64,000 bases of DNA from Anodontia alba (taxonomy: Eukaryota; Mollusca; Bivalvia; Lucinida; Lucinidae): NCBI GenBank assembly GCA_964016985.1, contig OZ024835.1, forward strand, positions 64,316,828 to 64,380,827, written 5' to 3'. The first letter of the stretch is position 1. Each line of letters begins with the position of its first letter. Positions 1 through 10,770 of the stretch are shown here, one piece after another. The position numbers were made by a program, and so were the translations under genes. Below the pieces are notes generated by a model that was given only the letters and a program-made list of their open reading frames with translations, searched no databases and was not told the origin of the DNA.

Positions 1-50
1 ACATCCATTGTTGCAAATAGGGATATTAGTCAAGAATCTAGAACAGAATG

Positions 51-109
51 ACAGTGTAGATCCTGATGAGACGGCTCGTTACGAGCCGTCTCATCTGAAC
101 CTGCACTGT
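51..109. repeat. ~65-bp inverted repeat (hairpin family)
   Basis: ACAGTGTAGATCCTGATGAG with GACGGCTCG/CGAGCCGTC at the centre and CTGCACTGT at the far end. It folds almost fully on itself. Family members across the window share CAGTGTAGACCC...GGGTCTACACTG ends and a variable GACGCC-type core. Confidence 0.7.
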
Positions 110-880
110 ATGAACAGTTATCTGTGTTGGTCTGCATTGGTGTCTTGGACGGGGAGTGTTAGATAATTGTATCGATTCTTGATCATTGCCTTCCTGTCTG
201 TTTAAAGAAAATATTGCTCATTTGAGCCGCAACACGGGAAAACGTACCGGCGCAGTCAGGTCAGAATCTTCTTTGCTCGCATGAAGAAACGTTGCATCCT
301 TGAGTATTCAAAATGCATCCAGTGAAGAGACTGATCTTGCTAACATGCGCAGGTTGATCTGAATCTTTACTGGGTGAACCTGTCCTAAGTTGTGTCCTGA
401 CGTTGCACATTGTATCTGTTATTAAATCCTCAGAAAATGCATCGATAGATAGCAGTAGGTTTTTTACTATTATCTCCCTTGATAGGTAAAACGCAAGGTA
501 AACCTAACAAGAGGCCCTTGTGCCACAATACGCTCGCCTAAGTAAAATCTAGAGATGCCATGCAACATTCTTCAGTATTGCCACAGCAACTAGGGCAGAA
601 CGTTGACCTGCTGTAAAATAAAACAAAGTCAAAAGATCAACTAAGGATCATCGTTTGTACAAATTGGTAGACCTTTGCGTCTCCGATGATATATAAGTTG
701 TTTTTTCAGTACCTATATGGGCGTGGTAGCCGGTAGCCATCTCATTCAAAAGTGCAGTGCAACAAAAAAACCCGTGTGCAATCTGGTGGAAATTGGTCAA
801 GTTGCTTCGGAGAAGAAGACATTAAAAGATTATATAGGATTTTTACATGTATATAACACAGGAGCAAAGGCAGATATCCT

Positions 881-905
881 CCCCCCCCCCCCCCCACACA
901 CACAC
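881..905. repeat. poly(C)/(CA) microsatellite
   Basis: Fifteen C residues followed by (AC)n. Confidence 0.95.
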
Positions 906-1397
906 GCCCTGGGGACAACAGTTTGTTTACTTAAAACTAAAAAGTTATACTACTTTAATCACACATTGTAATTTTCAACCATAAGTTTGTAATACATTTT
1001 GAGAACATGATTTTTCAAAATTTTGTATGAGGGCGCAAATTTGACCTTACCAAAGAAAAAGGTCAAAGGTCATTGTGTGATCATTATCTAGACAAACATG
1101 TTAGACCTTGAGCCCGCGATGCCATATGAGATTCAGCCTCTAAACTTTCTTGGTTCAAGAGAAGAAGATTTTTAAGTAACTTATCATATATGGGCAAGGC
1201 GGACATCTTATTCAATGGTGCGGAACAGAAGGCCCCATGTGACATCTAGTGAAAACTGGTCAAGCGGTTTCAGAAAGGGCGTTTAAAGGTTATGCGATTT
1301 TATAAATGTATATAGCCCAGGGACAATGGCGGATAACTCCCGGGGGATAAAATGAGGACTGTAGCTGAAAAGTTTTACTACTCTTATCGTACATTGT

Positions 1398-1670
1398 AAA
1401 AAAAAGGTCAGAGAAAAGTCCAGGGAGTGCCACAATCACAAACCGCAGCCCTTCCCAGACCCCAAGAGGAAGAGGAAACACACAAATCTAAACAAGCACA
1501 AACCGAACAAACGTACGAAAAGCACTAAGATTAGCTCTCTCTTCCCCAAGCGAGGTAATCGCAATACTAAAAGGACTGAAAAACACAAGAACAAAATGAC
1601 ACACGGAAAGACATACAACAAATCGCCTCGTAGAATAAACCACAAAGCAACAAGGAGTAAGACTAACACC
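1398..1670 (-). mobile_element. retroelement PL copy 1, 3' end only
   Basis: Sense strand is minus. Starts (plus view) with an A-run and GGTCAGAGAAAAGTCC, the common 3' end of all PL copies, and stops abruptly at ACTAACACC, so only 273 bp of the element is present. It sits inside repeat X1 between 'CATTGTAA' and 'CATTAGACTTTAA'. This is the 5'-truncation pattern expected of target-primed reverse transcription. Confidence 0.7.
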
Positions 1671-1937
1671 CATTAGACTTTAACGCATTTTGAGAAAATG
1701 ATTTTTCAACATTTTCCTGATACAAAAGTATGGGGACGCAAATTTGACCTTGTCCTAAAAAGGTCAAAGGCCATCCTAGGACCATCATTTGAATAAATTT
1801 GGTAGACCGTGTCCTTAATGCTATTTACCAAAATTAGGCCTCAAAGCGTTCTTTGTTCTGGAGAAGAAGGTTTTAAGCGTTTTTTACCTTATATGAGCAT
1901 GGAGGCCATCTAGGCCAATGATGCAGAACCTTTTGAA

Positions 1938-1970
1938 CAACAACAACAAAAAAAAAAAAAAAAAAAAAAA
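1938..1970. repeat. (AAC)n/poly(A) tract
   Basis: Simple repeat at the end of repeat X1. Confidence 0.95.
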
Positions 1971-2321
1971 TGAAATCCTTTGTTTTTATCATTTAGGAGC
2001 TGTTGCCAAACCGCACCTGATTTAACATACCACCTTTTGATAATTCGTTTTCCTGTTGTTACAAACCTGATAACTTCCTAACAAATAGTTCCATGCTGAT
2101 TACGCTCAATTCTGCGTTCAAACATATTAGCCTTATACACTTTGATGCTTGCAAAAGCGAATACATAAACAAAACCAAAGAAAACTTAAAACTTTTGAAG
2201 AAATTAGATTTTAATTATATTGACTACAATAGAATACTTTTATAACCAAATTATGGACCCGTTCGGGTAATCAAACGAATTCATACAACTCGTTGTGAAC
2301 AAAAGCAACAGCGAATACATA

Positions 2322-2566
2322 TCGAGGGTTGAGCGCAAGACTATGGTAACTCAAACATATTTTTGAAACCCTTGTTTAGGGGCAACTTGGACCCCTTTGT
2401 AAACAATGCAAATTTAGGTGCCATTGCTCATACGAGCAATGACACCTAAATTTTCATTGTTTACAGAAAGAAATGTTGTAATCTTCATAACGCCTTCATG
2501 GTGAGGAGATTAGGTTTGGGGAAAAACAACCATCTGACTTACACCAGTCTTGCGCTCAGCCCTCGA
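2322..2566. mobile_element. 245-bp palindromic MITE (M2), copy 1
   Basis: Terminal inverted repeats TCGAGGGTTGAGCGCAAGAC and GTCTTGCGCTCAGCCCTCGA, each next to TA. There is a central palindrome, TAGGTGCCATTGCTC / GAGCAATGACACCTA (2411-2450). The partner segment near 42540 has an empty site. TA duplication plus TIRs fits a Tc1/mariner-type non-autonomous element; no transposase is present. Confidence 0.85.
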
Positions 2567-2939
2567 TATATATACACTCACACATGATTACAACATAAAC
2601 ATATGATACTATAATACAAGCTTTAACAAAATAAACTCCAGGCTGGAATTTCAGCGGGTCTCAAGAAATATAATTTAATATTATCTACTTTTATCCAAAG
2701 TTTTTGTATCTATACGTATTACAATATAACCACCAAAACTCAATGTTGCAGTAACAACAAAAAAGCTTTATCGCTATCATTAAGTAAATCAAAATTTGGG
2801 TTCTTGTCTGATAGGGTTCTAAAGTATTTATTCCTCTTCGATTTATGAAATGTCCATATGGCTAAAAATGAATTTCGTTTTTTATTTGATTAAAACTATT
2901 GCTGTCGCATATTTTCCAGACAAAGGATTAGACTTGGTA
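2567..2939. other. no gene seen; AT-rich paralogous DNA
   Basis: The start matches 42545-42720 ('TTACAACATAA'). No open frame, RNA gene or further repeat is recognised. Confidence 0.5.
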
Positions 2940-3221
2940 CATTTCGTAAACACGCCTATTCAAATATGTTTATAAATTCACGACCAAAAACTGAAAGTTT
3001 TCAGATAAAAAAAACTCCGATATTTTTCTTATTTCTGCTCAAAACATAGATTGTGGGTACTTGTTAGAACCGCCTCGGCGAGGCGGTTCTAACGAGTACC
3101 CACAATCTATGTATTTTTAGCAGAAATAAGAAAAATAATGAATACCCCTGTAAACCCCAGTTTTACTATATTAAAGCGGGGTTTAAGGGGGTCAAAATTA
3201 TATAGGCATGTTTTCGTGATA
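2940..3221 (+). mobile_element. triple-hairpin TIR element P1, copy a
   Basis: Terminal repeats CATTTCGTAAACACGCC and GGCATGTTTTCGTGATA. Centre 3047-3111 is a near-perfect inverted repeat with one-base loop (AACCGCCTCG/CGAGGCGGTT). A second hairpin is CTGAAAGTTTTCAG-like near 2990; a third is AAACCCC...GGGGTTT. The 60-codon frame at 3107-3289 is a by-product of the repeat. Confidence 0.85.
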
Positions 3222-3960
3222 TACCTACTTAATTCTATCATAGGACTGTGTAATTTAAAGTAATTTACATAATGCGCTTCTTCGACCAATATGATTACAT
3301 ACAGAGTTTGATGTCATCCTGAAATATGTATCAAATTCGCCTGCAACAATATTTTATCCCTCTCTTGTTTCCAATAAATGTCATATTTGGGCTGCCACCC
3401 TTAGCCAGCTTGCGCAGTCACACGTCGGGTCAATATCTTCGCTATTAGTCATGTATCTTGAACGAGGTTCCTATATTTTGTTGGCGTACAGCGAAGATCC
3501 TGAACAGACTGCGCGGATGTGTAGGCTGGTATGAATCTTCGCTGTTCGCATATGTTCTAATGTTTCTTTTCTCTGCCGCCGGCACATCTATTTACTGATT
3601 TGCTTTTCACAAAATTAAATAAATGATTAAACATAAGATTTCTCCAAAGGGGGGTATTTAGACCCAGCATCTGAAGAATGCATACAGAAGATGGATACTA
3701 GGACTGAAAACCTTCCTAGTGGGTAGTTTTAGAACATTAATAAGAATCTTTAGTGCAAGCCATTTGAGGTATTTTCCAATCTATGCAAGTATTGTACAAC
3801 TGAAACAATAATTAAAAAGTGCATAGGCATAATAATTGAAAAGTACATAGGTAAACGACCAGTTTCTAACAACATGTGCATAGTTAAGTCCGAGGAGTGT
3901 GCATGTATTGACTCCTAATATATATTTTAGAAATCCAAGTTGTGACTTGTCAGGCATGCC
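3222..3960. other. no gene seen
   Basis: AT-rich. 3480-3550 carries 'GAACAGACTGCGCGGATGTG'-type hairpin-family sequence. No convincing coding signal. Confidence 0.5.

Positions 3961-3964
<4 letters not shown>

Positions 3965-4055
<91 letters not shown>
3965..4055. repeat. (TA)n microsatellite
   Basis: About 45 TA units. Confidence 0.98.
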
Positions 4056-4057
<2 letters not shown>

Positions 4058-4356
4058 AAATTTTAAGTTTTCCTTCTAAAAGCTCCAATATGAATACTTC
4101 AGTAAAATCCGCCAAATATATAGTGTTGGACAAAAAGTGTAACCCTAGCGGCGGTCCAGCTAAACACCGAAAAGGACCATTTCCACCACGGGGCTTTCGA
4201 GTACCGAAAATGACTCTGTTAGTATAATATTAAAATTAACATCTGACCGTCGACACTAAAAAGAAGATTTTACACCGAAATGCAAACTGTTAAAGGAAGG
4301 TCAGTGGCACATGCCTGGCTTTCTACTCTTAGTTTACACTTTACAAATAAATTTGC

Positions 4357-4360
<4 letters not shown>

Positions 4361-4398
<38 letters not shown>
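4361..4398. repeat. (GT)n microsatellite
   Basis: About 18 GT units. The paralogous place near 47650 has no GT run, so the tract arose after duplication or was lost there. Confidence 0.97.
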
Positions 4399-4400
<2 letters not shown>

Positions 4401-4540
4401 ATTTCAGCGTAAATTCTAATCGTTCTAAAAGCATAATAAAAATTAATACAACATTTTGCTTTGTTAAATCTTAGCAGGCTGGGTAAAATGTTTAGTAGAT
4501 ATTTTGAAATATGTTCTTATTTTACTCAGAAAACAGGTTT

Positions 4541-4777
4541 ATTCTACGAGGCGATTTGTTGTATGTCTTTCCGTGTGTCATTTTGTTCTTGTGTTTTTCA
4601 GTCCTTTTAGTATTGCGATTACCTCACTTGGGGAAGAGAGAGCTAATCTTAGTGCTTTCGTACGTTTGTTCGGTTTGTGCTTGTTTAAATTTGTCGGTTT
4701 CCTCTTCCTCTTGGAGTTTGGGAAGGGCTGCGGTTTGTGATTGTGGCACTCCCTGGACTTTTCTCTTACCTTTTTTG
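4541..4777 (+). mobile_element. retroelement PL copy 2, 3' end only, sense plus
   Basis: The only PL copy with plus sense. It runs from ATTCTACGAGGCG to CTCTTACCTTTTTT. It splits the repeat sequence 'GAAAACAGGTTT|GACATTTCATGC'; the uninterrupted form is at 47814-47830 in the partner segment and in many 'CAGGTTTTGACATTT' repeats. This fixes it as a 237-bp, 5'-truncated insertion ending in a T-run. Confidence 0.75.
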
Positions 4778-4897
4778 ACATTTCATGCAATTGTCTCCTT
4801 AGGGAAAATAAGAAATCAAAATCTGAAAAATTTACCAGCATGTTTAGCATTTAATAGGTTGTGTCAGGAGAAAAAAAATGATCCTTATTGCATGTGA

Positions 4898-5110
4898 GCA
4901 AGGAAGGTTCAGATCAGCCTGTGTATCCACAAACTGATCAAGGCTTTTTTTATCGACCTTCGGAATTATTTGATATTTTAGACTATAATGAAACCTAGAA
5001 GGCCCTTAGAATTAGATTGAACAGCTGCACAGGCTGATCTGGGCCTTCATAGTTCACATATTGCACAGCGACCATTTCTCACTGCTCAAATATTTCTATA
5101 ATAGTTAAAT
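4898..5110. repeat. paired GATCAG hairpin-family block
   Basis: Contains AGATCAGCCTGTG...CTGATCAAGGC and a second GCACAGGCTGATCTGGGCC piece. It occurs once here and twice in the partner (47935-48170, 48270-48490). Confidence 0.6.
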
Positions 5111-5457
5111 AAGGGCAATGACAAATATATATTTACAATTGGGTACGTAAATCTACATTTGGTGACATCATCTTTTCTTAAAGGCTGTATTTACCTAGCC
5201 AGGCAGTCTGTCATAGTCTAGACCGGACCGTTTCATACCTTCAGCCCTTATCTACCCTTATAACCCTTAGAAGACTGGCTCCTAGACGGTTCATTATAAC
5301 AGTTGTTTTTTGGAAATAAGAGTGTTTAAAGGTGGACTCCAAAGCAAATATTTAGAGACCATATACAAACAAAGCAGTAACAACACTGATGAGTCGATTG
5401 TCTTTGAATTTAGGCTCGAAAAATGGTCCTAAAAGGTGACTTAAGACTGTTTCATTT

Positions 5458-6008
5458 AAAAAAAAAAGGTGAGAGAAAAGTCCAGGGAGTGCCACAATCA
5501 CAAACCGCAGTCCTTCCCAGACCCCAAGAGGAAGAGGAAACACACAAATCTAAACAAGCACAAACCGAACAAACGTACGAAAAGCACTAAGATTAACTCT
5601 CTCTTCCCCAAGCGAGGTAATCGCAATACTAAAAGGACTGAAAAACACAAGAACAAAATGACACACGGAAAGACATACAACAAATCGCCTCGTAGAATAA
5701 ACCACAAAGCAACAAAGAGTAAGACTAACACCGGGACCATCGCCTTAGAACGGTCGGTAGAGCAAACCACCGGGGAGTTTAAAGTACTTTTACAGCTAGC
5801 TAACTTCACCCTGGGTCCCGATGCTACTCTTAATACAGAAATACATAAAAATTCGGTTCGCATAAAGGCTCCCAACTCAGTCAATGCATCAAAGCGAAAA
5901 AAAAAAAAAAAAAAAAATCAAATTTATCACTATAATAAACAAAGACGAGTACTCATGGCTAATTCTACTGTATGCCAGAGTAAATGAAAACCAATAGTTG
6001 AACCACGG
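5458..6008 (-). mobile_element. retroelement PL copy 3, 5'-truncated
   Basis: 551 bp, sense minus. It has the common 3' end (A-run, GAGAGAAAAGTCCAGGG in plus view) and breaks at CCACGG, where other copies continue GCGGGCC. It carries a 128-codon hydrophobic frame (5884-5498) rich in L, F and V that is partly open in copies 4, 5 and 6. This may be a 3' ORF of the element or a by-product of T-rich sequence. Confidence 0.75.
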
Positions 6009-6130
6009 CCTCACTTCCCGTAATTTAAACAGTACAGAACCTAATAAGATGCCTCGTTTCCCGATCTAGATCTGCACTGTTTGCCAATGCCTTAGCACTA
6101 AGCCCAGTCTAGGCTTTACAGATAACCCTC

Positions 6131-6405
6131 CATCACGAAAACATGCCTATATAATTTTGACCCCCTTAAACCCCACTTTTATATAGTAAAACTGAGGTTT
6201 ACAGGGGTATACATTTTTTTCTTATTTCTGCTCAAAAACAGATTGTGGGTACACGTTAGAACCGCCTCACCGAGGCGGTTCTAACGAGTACCCACAATCT
6301 ATGTTTTGAGCAGAAATATGAAATATATCAGAGTTTTTATCTGAAATTTTTCAGTTTTTGGAGGTGAAATTTTCTACATATTTGAATAGGAGTATTTTCG
6401 TAATG
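6131..6405 (-). mobile_element. P1 element, copy b (inverted)
   Basis: Starts CATCACGAAAACATGCC and ends TATTTTCGTAATG, so it is reversed relative to copy a. The central inverted repeat is about 6238-6303 (AACCGCCTCACCGAGGCGGTT), with the three-hairpin layout kept. Confidence 0.85.
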
Positions 6406-7044
6406 CTTTACACAGCACTCTGACGTAACAGTGACAAGAATAGCGCGACTATCAGTAACCGTTACCAGGATTCACTGGTTAATTATAATCACGTTGACAA
6501 CAACCCTTATAGATCTTTGGTGTATATACACTTTGGCTTGATTGTAAACAATCCACCGAAAAACAACCATTTATACATTTTGGCAAAACACACTTTTTCA
6601 CACTTTGATACTTCAACGCTTTTGATGCTAAGTAACGGTTTCAGACTTGGATTTTCCAAGGCAACTTTATTATTCGGGTGGCGTCAAACGAAAAAACAAT
6701 GCCTTTGAACATACGCAAATTCGCAGATTCAGATCATCCTGTGCATGCGTAAAGAATCATAAGAGCATTTGCTCGCCTTTGACACATTCAGTAATATCCA
6801 ATGATTCTTTAAGCGGAGAGTAAAGGCACTGAACAGACTGCGTAGATGCGCAGGTTCATCTGAGTTTTCGCTGTCCGCATATGCCCAAACACATGTTTTC
6901 GCATGACATGGCCCATGTAACTAAGGATAGTAATCGAATAAGGTTAGAATATCTCAGAACTGTACATAAACAAAAACGGAATGAATAAAACAAAGAAAAC
7001 TGTAACAGAAGTACTGTCTCAGAACGGTCAGCAGTAAAACTATT

Positions 7045-7046
<2 letters not shown>
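6406..7046. other. no gene seen; paralogous to 48740-49075
   Basis: Shares 'CATTTATACATTTT', 'CAAGGCAACTTTA' and 'TCCGCATATGCCC' landmarks with the partner segment. 6825-6890 is a GCGCAGG-type inverted repeat. Nothing coding is supported. Confidence 0.5.
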
Positions 7047-7106
<60 letters not shown>

Positions 7107-7123
7107 TAGTAGTAGTAGTAGTA
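7047..7123. repeat. (GT)n followed by (AGT)n
   Basis: About 29 GT units, then six AGT units. Confidence 0.97.
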
Positions 7124-7268
7124 GGATGGGGCCCGGGGTTGCTTAAGCCTGGTTTTACTAGCGGTCATTTTTTGTGAATAGGAAATGTCACAAACGCGAA
7201 ACACAGCCCCCCACAGGGCACCAAAAGAGGAACGGTGGGAAAAAAGAAAGACAAAACAAACGCGACAT

Positions 7269-7312
7269 AAGAAAAAAAAAACAAAAAAAAAAAACAAAAA
7301 AAAAAAAAAAAA
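7269..7312. repeat. A-rich low-complexity tract
   Basis: A-runs broken by single C. Open frames through it are low-complexity artefacts. Confidence 0.9.
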
Positions 7313-7478
7313 CGCACAAACAAACAAGACTATTCTGGGCCTTAACCCATTTATACCGGGAGGACTTTCCTACCACCATTACTTTGGCCGATCTGTTTCC
7401 AATCGCAATGTCTCTGGTTGGTTTAGTGTTTTGTTTTTTTTTTGTTTTTTTTTTTCTAGAAATTCCTAGATTTAATGC

Positions 7479-7542
7479 AAACAGTGTAGACCCTGATCAG
7501 ACGCCATGTTTTGCGGCATCTGATCTGGGTCTAGACTGTTTG
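7479..7542. repeat. ~65-bp inverted repeat (hairpin family)
   Basis: CAAACAGTGTAGACCCTGAT...ATCTGGGTCTAGACTGTTTG, with core CAGACGCC/GGCATCTG. Confidence 0.8.
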
Positions 7543-8393
7543 CCCTTTTAAATGACGCTAGGCATAAATGAGTTAATCTTGATATAGTGCTAATTATATA
7601 TAATAGTTCAGTTTCTAACGCATTAGTGTATGAACACGGAAATCAGATGAATTACTCTCCTTTCGACATCTTTCAGAAGGTCGTTTTTCACCAGCCACTT
7701 TACACAAAAGAAGTAAATATGCAAAATTTTGCCATGATTTAAATGCAAATCCATTGTCGTAACTACCTATGCACAAAAGTTAGACTTGAATATTGTCATT
7801 TTCCCACAAAAAAAATCGGATATTGTCATTTTCACACAGTAAAAATGGCTGCAAAATAAGCAACCATCGATAGGGTAGGTATTACGGTTGCAGATTTTCA
7901 ACAAGTTCTTCTGAGATTTTCATAATAGAGGTACGGAACATCAATGATTAAAAATTAGTGACGAAAGGCAAAACAAAATATGTTTTAATAGTAAAATCAT
8001 AAAATCAAATTTATTATTATAGAGAATGCACAGGTCAGACCATTTTGGGCCACAAAACTAATTTTCCTGAAATTATTTGAAAACTATGCACGGAAACAGA
8101 AACGACAACCATCATAACACACTGTAATCTACCCATGTCTTTAAATATATTGGTTAGTAGTTATATTTTGCATCCTCTGCGCAATGCATGTATACTATTA
8201 CAGTGACTATTTACAAGACGCTTTCTGAAATAATTGTTATTCACCTTCGTAGACTACACATGAATGAAACAGTGAAACACGAAAAGGGGCTTTAATGTAT
8301 ATCCAGATCACACTAAAGATGTACTTAGTGTTTACTGACGATAACTTCCGATATATGTCATCAAGCCCGGACAGTATATAATCTTCTGACGAA

Positions 8394-8453
8394 AAGCAAA
8401 GGCCTAGATCTGACAGCGCATCTGCACAGTCTGATCTAGGCCTTCGCTTTTTG
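8394..8453. repeat. hairpin in TRIM copy 1 3' flank
   Basis: Inverted repeat with arms around AAGGCCTAGATC and GATCTAGGCCTTCGC. The same hairpin stands at the matching place 3' of the other two TRIM copies. It lies about 90-150 bp past the stop codon, so it could be in the 3'UTR. It resembles the wider ~65-bp inverted-repeat family of this window. Confidence 0.6.
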
Positions 8454-8545
8454 CCTAATATTTTTGACTTCGTTTTGTGTGTCATGGCTCAATTAATTTC
8501 CATCATACAGGTTTTGCTTATTATTCTGTTTATGATTTGTTGACA

Positions 8546-10270
8546 TCATGATAGTTTATATACAAAAAGTTTGCTTGACTCGTAGCAGCCAACAATCAAT
8601 GAAGCGTTGGAATGTCTGTATGCCACAGAAGTCGGACTCTTTAAACCATCCTTGGCTGTTAGTAATGTACTATGCTTTTTGCCAGAAGCAGTGACAATTT
8701 GAACAGTGTTTGAATTATTGCCACATAGAAGGATGTTGTCTTCCGCATCAACACAGACTCCTCTCGGACTTGTCAAGTCTCGATCTTTGTACTGGTACAC
8801 TACACCTCCATCGGATTTCAGACACCATACACTAGATGAACCGATGTCAGAAACATAGATGTTCCTTGATAATGGACTTACTGTGATATGATATGGCCGA
8901 TCAAACATAAATGATCCATCTTGGTTCATCCCTATCCTTCTTATCATATTACCATCAAAGTCAAGGACTCTCACCTCTCCTTTCAATGTGCCATGATGTG
9001 TTGTAATATAGATTTCTTCATCAGCCACATGTACACCCCAGCACGCCATGTTAAGCTGGATTGTACGGCCATTCTTCAGTCTTGGTATCACTTCCATATA
9101 CTGAACTTGATTTGCATCAGGTAAGGTTATTATAGCCATGTTCTTGTTTACTGCAGATACATCCCAAGGCCCGGTTTGTAAACTGAAATCTCCTTTAGAT
9201 GTAAATGAGCTGTCCAGACATTTGACCTTATAGTCTCTGTAGTCACAGACAATAATACTGCCGTCCTGCATAACTTCACATCCAGTAAACCAATAGCCAT
9301 ATCTATCCTCTGACGACTTAATGTCTATCTGAGAGGAAGTTTGAACTTTAAGGTTTGGAAATAATTTACCCTGTGACTTTTCGCCTTGCGAGTAGCTAGT
9401 CGTCAAAGTTCCAAGTTTACTGATACTTTTCTGGAGGTTGGCAAGCTGCTCATTCCTTTCAAATATAATTGTTGGCGTCTTGGTTTCTTGACCGATTTCG
9501 TGTAACAATGTTCCATATGCTTCCAGATGGACAGACACTTTTGTACGTGCGACAAACATATCTTTTGATAGAGAAGATTTCTTGGCGTTCTCTAGTAGCT
9601 GAATATCTGTCTGAAGCATACGTTGGGTGGCAGAACACGATGATATGTGACGCTCGATTTCCTTCTTCTCACGTGACTCGAGTATTTCAATCTCTTTCAG
9701 GACATTTTGTTCCAGTAAGTCCAAGTGTTGATTAAGTTTTTGCCTAAACGACTGTATTTCTTTTGTGCACGTTTCCTTTACCGATAAAAGTCTCCGAAGG
9801 TCAATATTTCTTTCTTGAAGAAATGTCTCAATTTTTGTCTTCACTGTATCTGCCTTCTGCATTACAGAACTTAGTTTCGCCTTTTCACCACTAAAGCGTT
9901 TCTCTGTTATTGCTTCTGTTTTACATTTTCTATGTTTAGTAAATGTGCAAGTCTGACAAACAGCATCACTGTGATCATCACAATATTCGGTGACTTCTAA
10001 ATTCTGGTTACAGTCACATATTACAATACACGGTGTAGACCCTATAGCTTCATGTTTGGGTACTTGTGCCACGGGCACAAATTTATGATTTCTGAACTGT
10101 TTATATTTCTTATGATAGTAAGCACAATTCCGACAAAGGAGTTCTTTACAATCATCACAGAACTTCACTGCTTCGACCTCGTTACCTTCATAGTTACAGG
10201 GCCCGCAAGGACGTGTAATTATTTTGTCAGAGGCGACGTATGGGAACCGGGCGCCGTCAACGGATGACAT
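8546..10270 (-). CDS. RING-less TRIM-like protein: two B-boxes, coiled coil, NHL-type propeller (intact copy 1)
   Basis: Uninterrupted single-exon frame of 574 codons. Residues 22-62 form B-box 1 (C22, C25, C38, C41, C46, C49, H53, H62). Residues 85-116 form a second, less regular B-box (C85/C87, C97, H100, C105, C108, H113, C116). Residues about 120-290 are rich in K, E, Q and L and read as a coiled coil. From about 320 to the end come repeated blades with motifs such as GSIIVCD, GEVRVLDFDGNMIRRIG, NIYVSD and SPRGVCVDAEDN, an NHL/six-bladed propeller pattern. There is no RING finger before B-box 1, so E3 ligase activity is not implied by the sequence. By family, such proteins scaffold or sense, often in invertebrate immunity or RNA regulation; the role here is inferred. 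The start fits because MSSVDGAR is conserved in all three copies and a splice-acceptor-like site lies 13 bp upstream. An AATAAG variant lies at 8517-8522 where copies 2 and 3 have AATAAA. Confidence 0.9.
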   Translation of the reverse strand: MSSVDGARFPYVASDKIITRPCGPCNYEGNEVEAVKFCDDCKELLCRNCAYYHKKYKQFRNHKFVPVAQVPKHEAIGSTPCIVICDCNQNLEVTEYCDDHSDAVCQTCTFTKHRKCKTEAITEKRFSGEKAKLSSVMQKADTVKTKIETFLQERNIDLRRLLSVKETCTKEIQSFRQKLNQHLDLLEQNVLKEIEILESREKKEIERHISSCSATQRMLQTDIQLLENAKKSSLSKDMFVARTKVSVHLEAYGTLLHEIGQETKTPTIIFERNEQLANLQKSISKLGTLTTSYSQGEKSQGKLFPNLKVQTSSQIDIKSSEDRYGYWFTGCEVMQDGSIIVCDYRDYKVKCLDSSFTSKGDFSLQTGPWDVSAVNKNMAIITLPDANQVQYMEVIPRLKNGRTIQLNMACWGVHVADEEIYITTHHGTLKGEVRVLDFDGNMIRRIGMNQDGSFMFDRPYHITVSPLSRNIYVSDIGSSSVWCLKSDGGVVYQYKDRDLTSPRGVCVDAEDNILLCGNNSNTVQIVTASGKKHSTLLTAKDGLKSPTSVAYRHSNASLIVGCYESSKLFVYKLS

Positions 10271-10277
10271 TGTCTTC

Positions 10278-10296
10278 TGTTCCTAAAACAAAAAGA
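10278..10296 (-). promoter_or_regulatory. putative 3' splice site just upstream of TRIM copy 1 start codon
   Basis: On the minus strand a T-rich tract, CTTTTTGTTTTAG, ends 13 bases before the ATG (AG at 10284-10283). This suggests a 5'UTR intron, so the coding part would be one exon behind a non-coding exon. The same site is intact in copy 3 (AG at 56199-56198) and is CG in copy 2 (28372-28371). The splice is inferred from sequence only. Confidence 0.5.
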
Positions 10297-10548
10297 ATTT
10301 TAACAATAGTATTAAAACCAACTGAACCGTATCTCACAAAAAGAGCCGTTGCGTACATCCGTAGCCTAGCTCAGACTAAGCATCCGTGCAGTCGGATCAA
10401 GGCCTTCGTATTATAACGTTTTAAATTTGTTGAACGTAAGTTTGTTCTTTTCGAGAAACGTCACAACGGTATTGGCAACATTAACCTCAAATGGAACAAG
10501 TGCTTTTTAGCATGCGTTGGTGTGTCTGATGTCTGTGAATGAGTAGCA

Positions 10549-10606
10549 ATCAGTGAGGACCCTGTCAGATGCCACAATCTGCGCCGTGTGATCTAGGTAT
10601 ACACTG
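10549..10606. repeat. ~65-bp inverted repeat, degenerate, upstream of TRIM copy 1
   Basis: CAGTGAGGACCCTGTCAG...TGTGATCTAGGTATACACTG. The same place relative to the gene holds a member at 56459-56516 (copy 3). Confidence 0.55.
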
Positions 10607-10770
10607 CTTGTGCGGTGGTATCTGTATACCTAAGAGTGTGGCAATAGGAATAAAATAATTTTTTGTTTAATGTTTTGTAAGGATAAGCTAGTTAATTTTG
10701 CCTAACCTTTACAACTCTCTTGGCAAATCCAGCAGACGACAAGCTCATGCTAGTTGTTCTTATTGTTCCC

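Larger units (their letters stand above)
507..1937 (+). mobile_element. dispersed bivalve-type repeat with DR1 sites, copy X1
   Basis: Begins with AAGAGGCCCTTGTGCCACAA and CGCTCGCCTAAG, then runs through ~430-500-bp internal repeats holding 'GCAAATTTGACCTT...', AAAGGTCAAAGGTCA, 'TTTGGTAGACC', 'GGGCATGG' and 'GGGGCAAGG' landmarks. A retroelement fragment (1398-1670) interrupts it. It ends in an (AAC)n/poly(A) tract at 1938-1970. Perfect DR1 at 1060-1072. No protein is recognisable; the 84-codon frame at 717-971 is not convincing. Confidence 0.6.
1..6910. repeat. paralogous segment A (partner 41690-49080)
   Basis: Blocks match in the same order: 270-500 with 41730-41960; 510-1940 with 42707-47390; 1975-2320 and 2570-2760 with 42060-42720; 4270-5330 with 47570-48690; 6530-6900 with 48740-49070. 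The partner is longer because its DR1 repeat is expanded and a ~335-bp piece is duplicated; this copy has extra P1, MITE and retroelement insertions. Confidence 0.7.

Noticed and set aside
7174..7551. Overlapping 60-125-codon frames, K-rich on one strand and F-rich on the other
   Set aside because: Low-complexity A-run; both strands are open for the same trivial reason.
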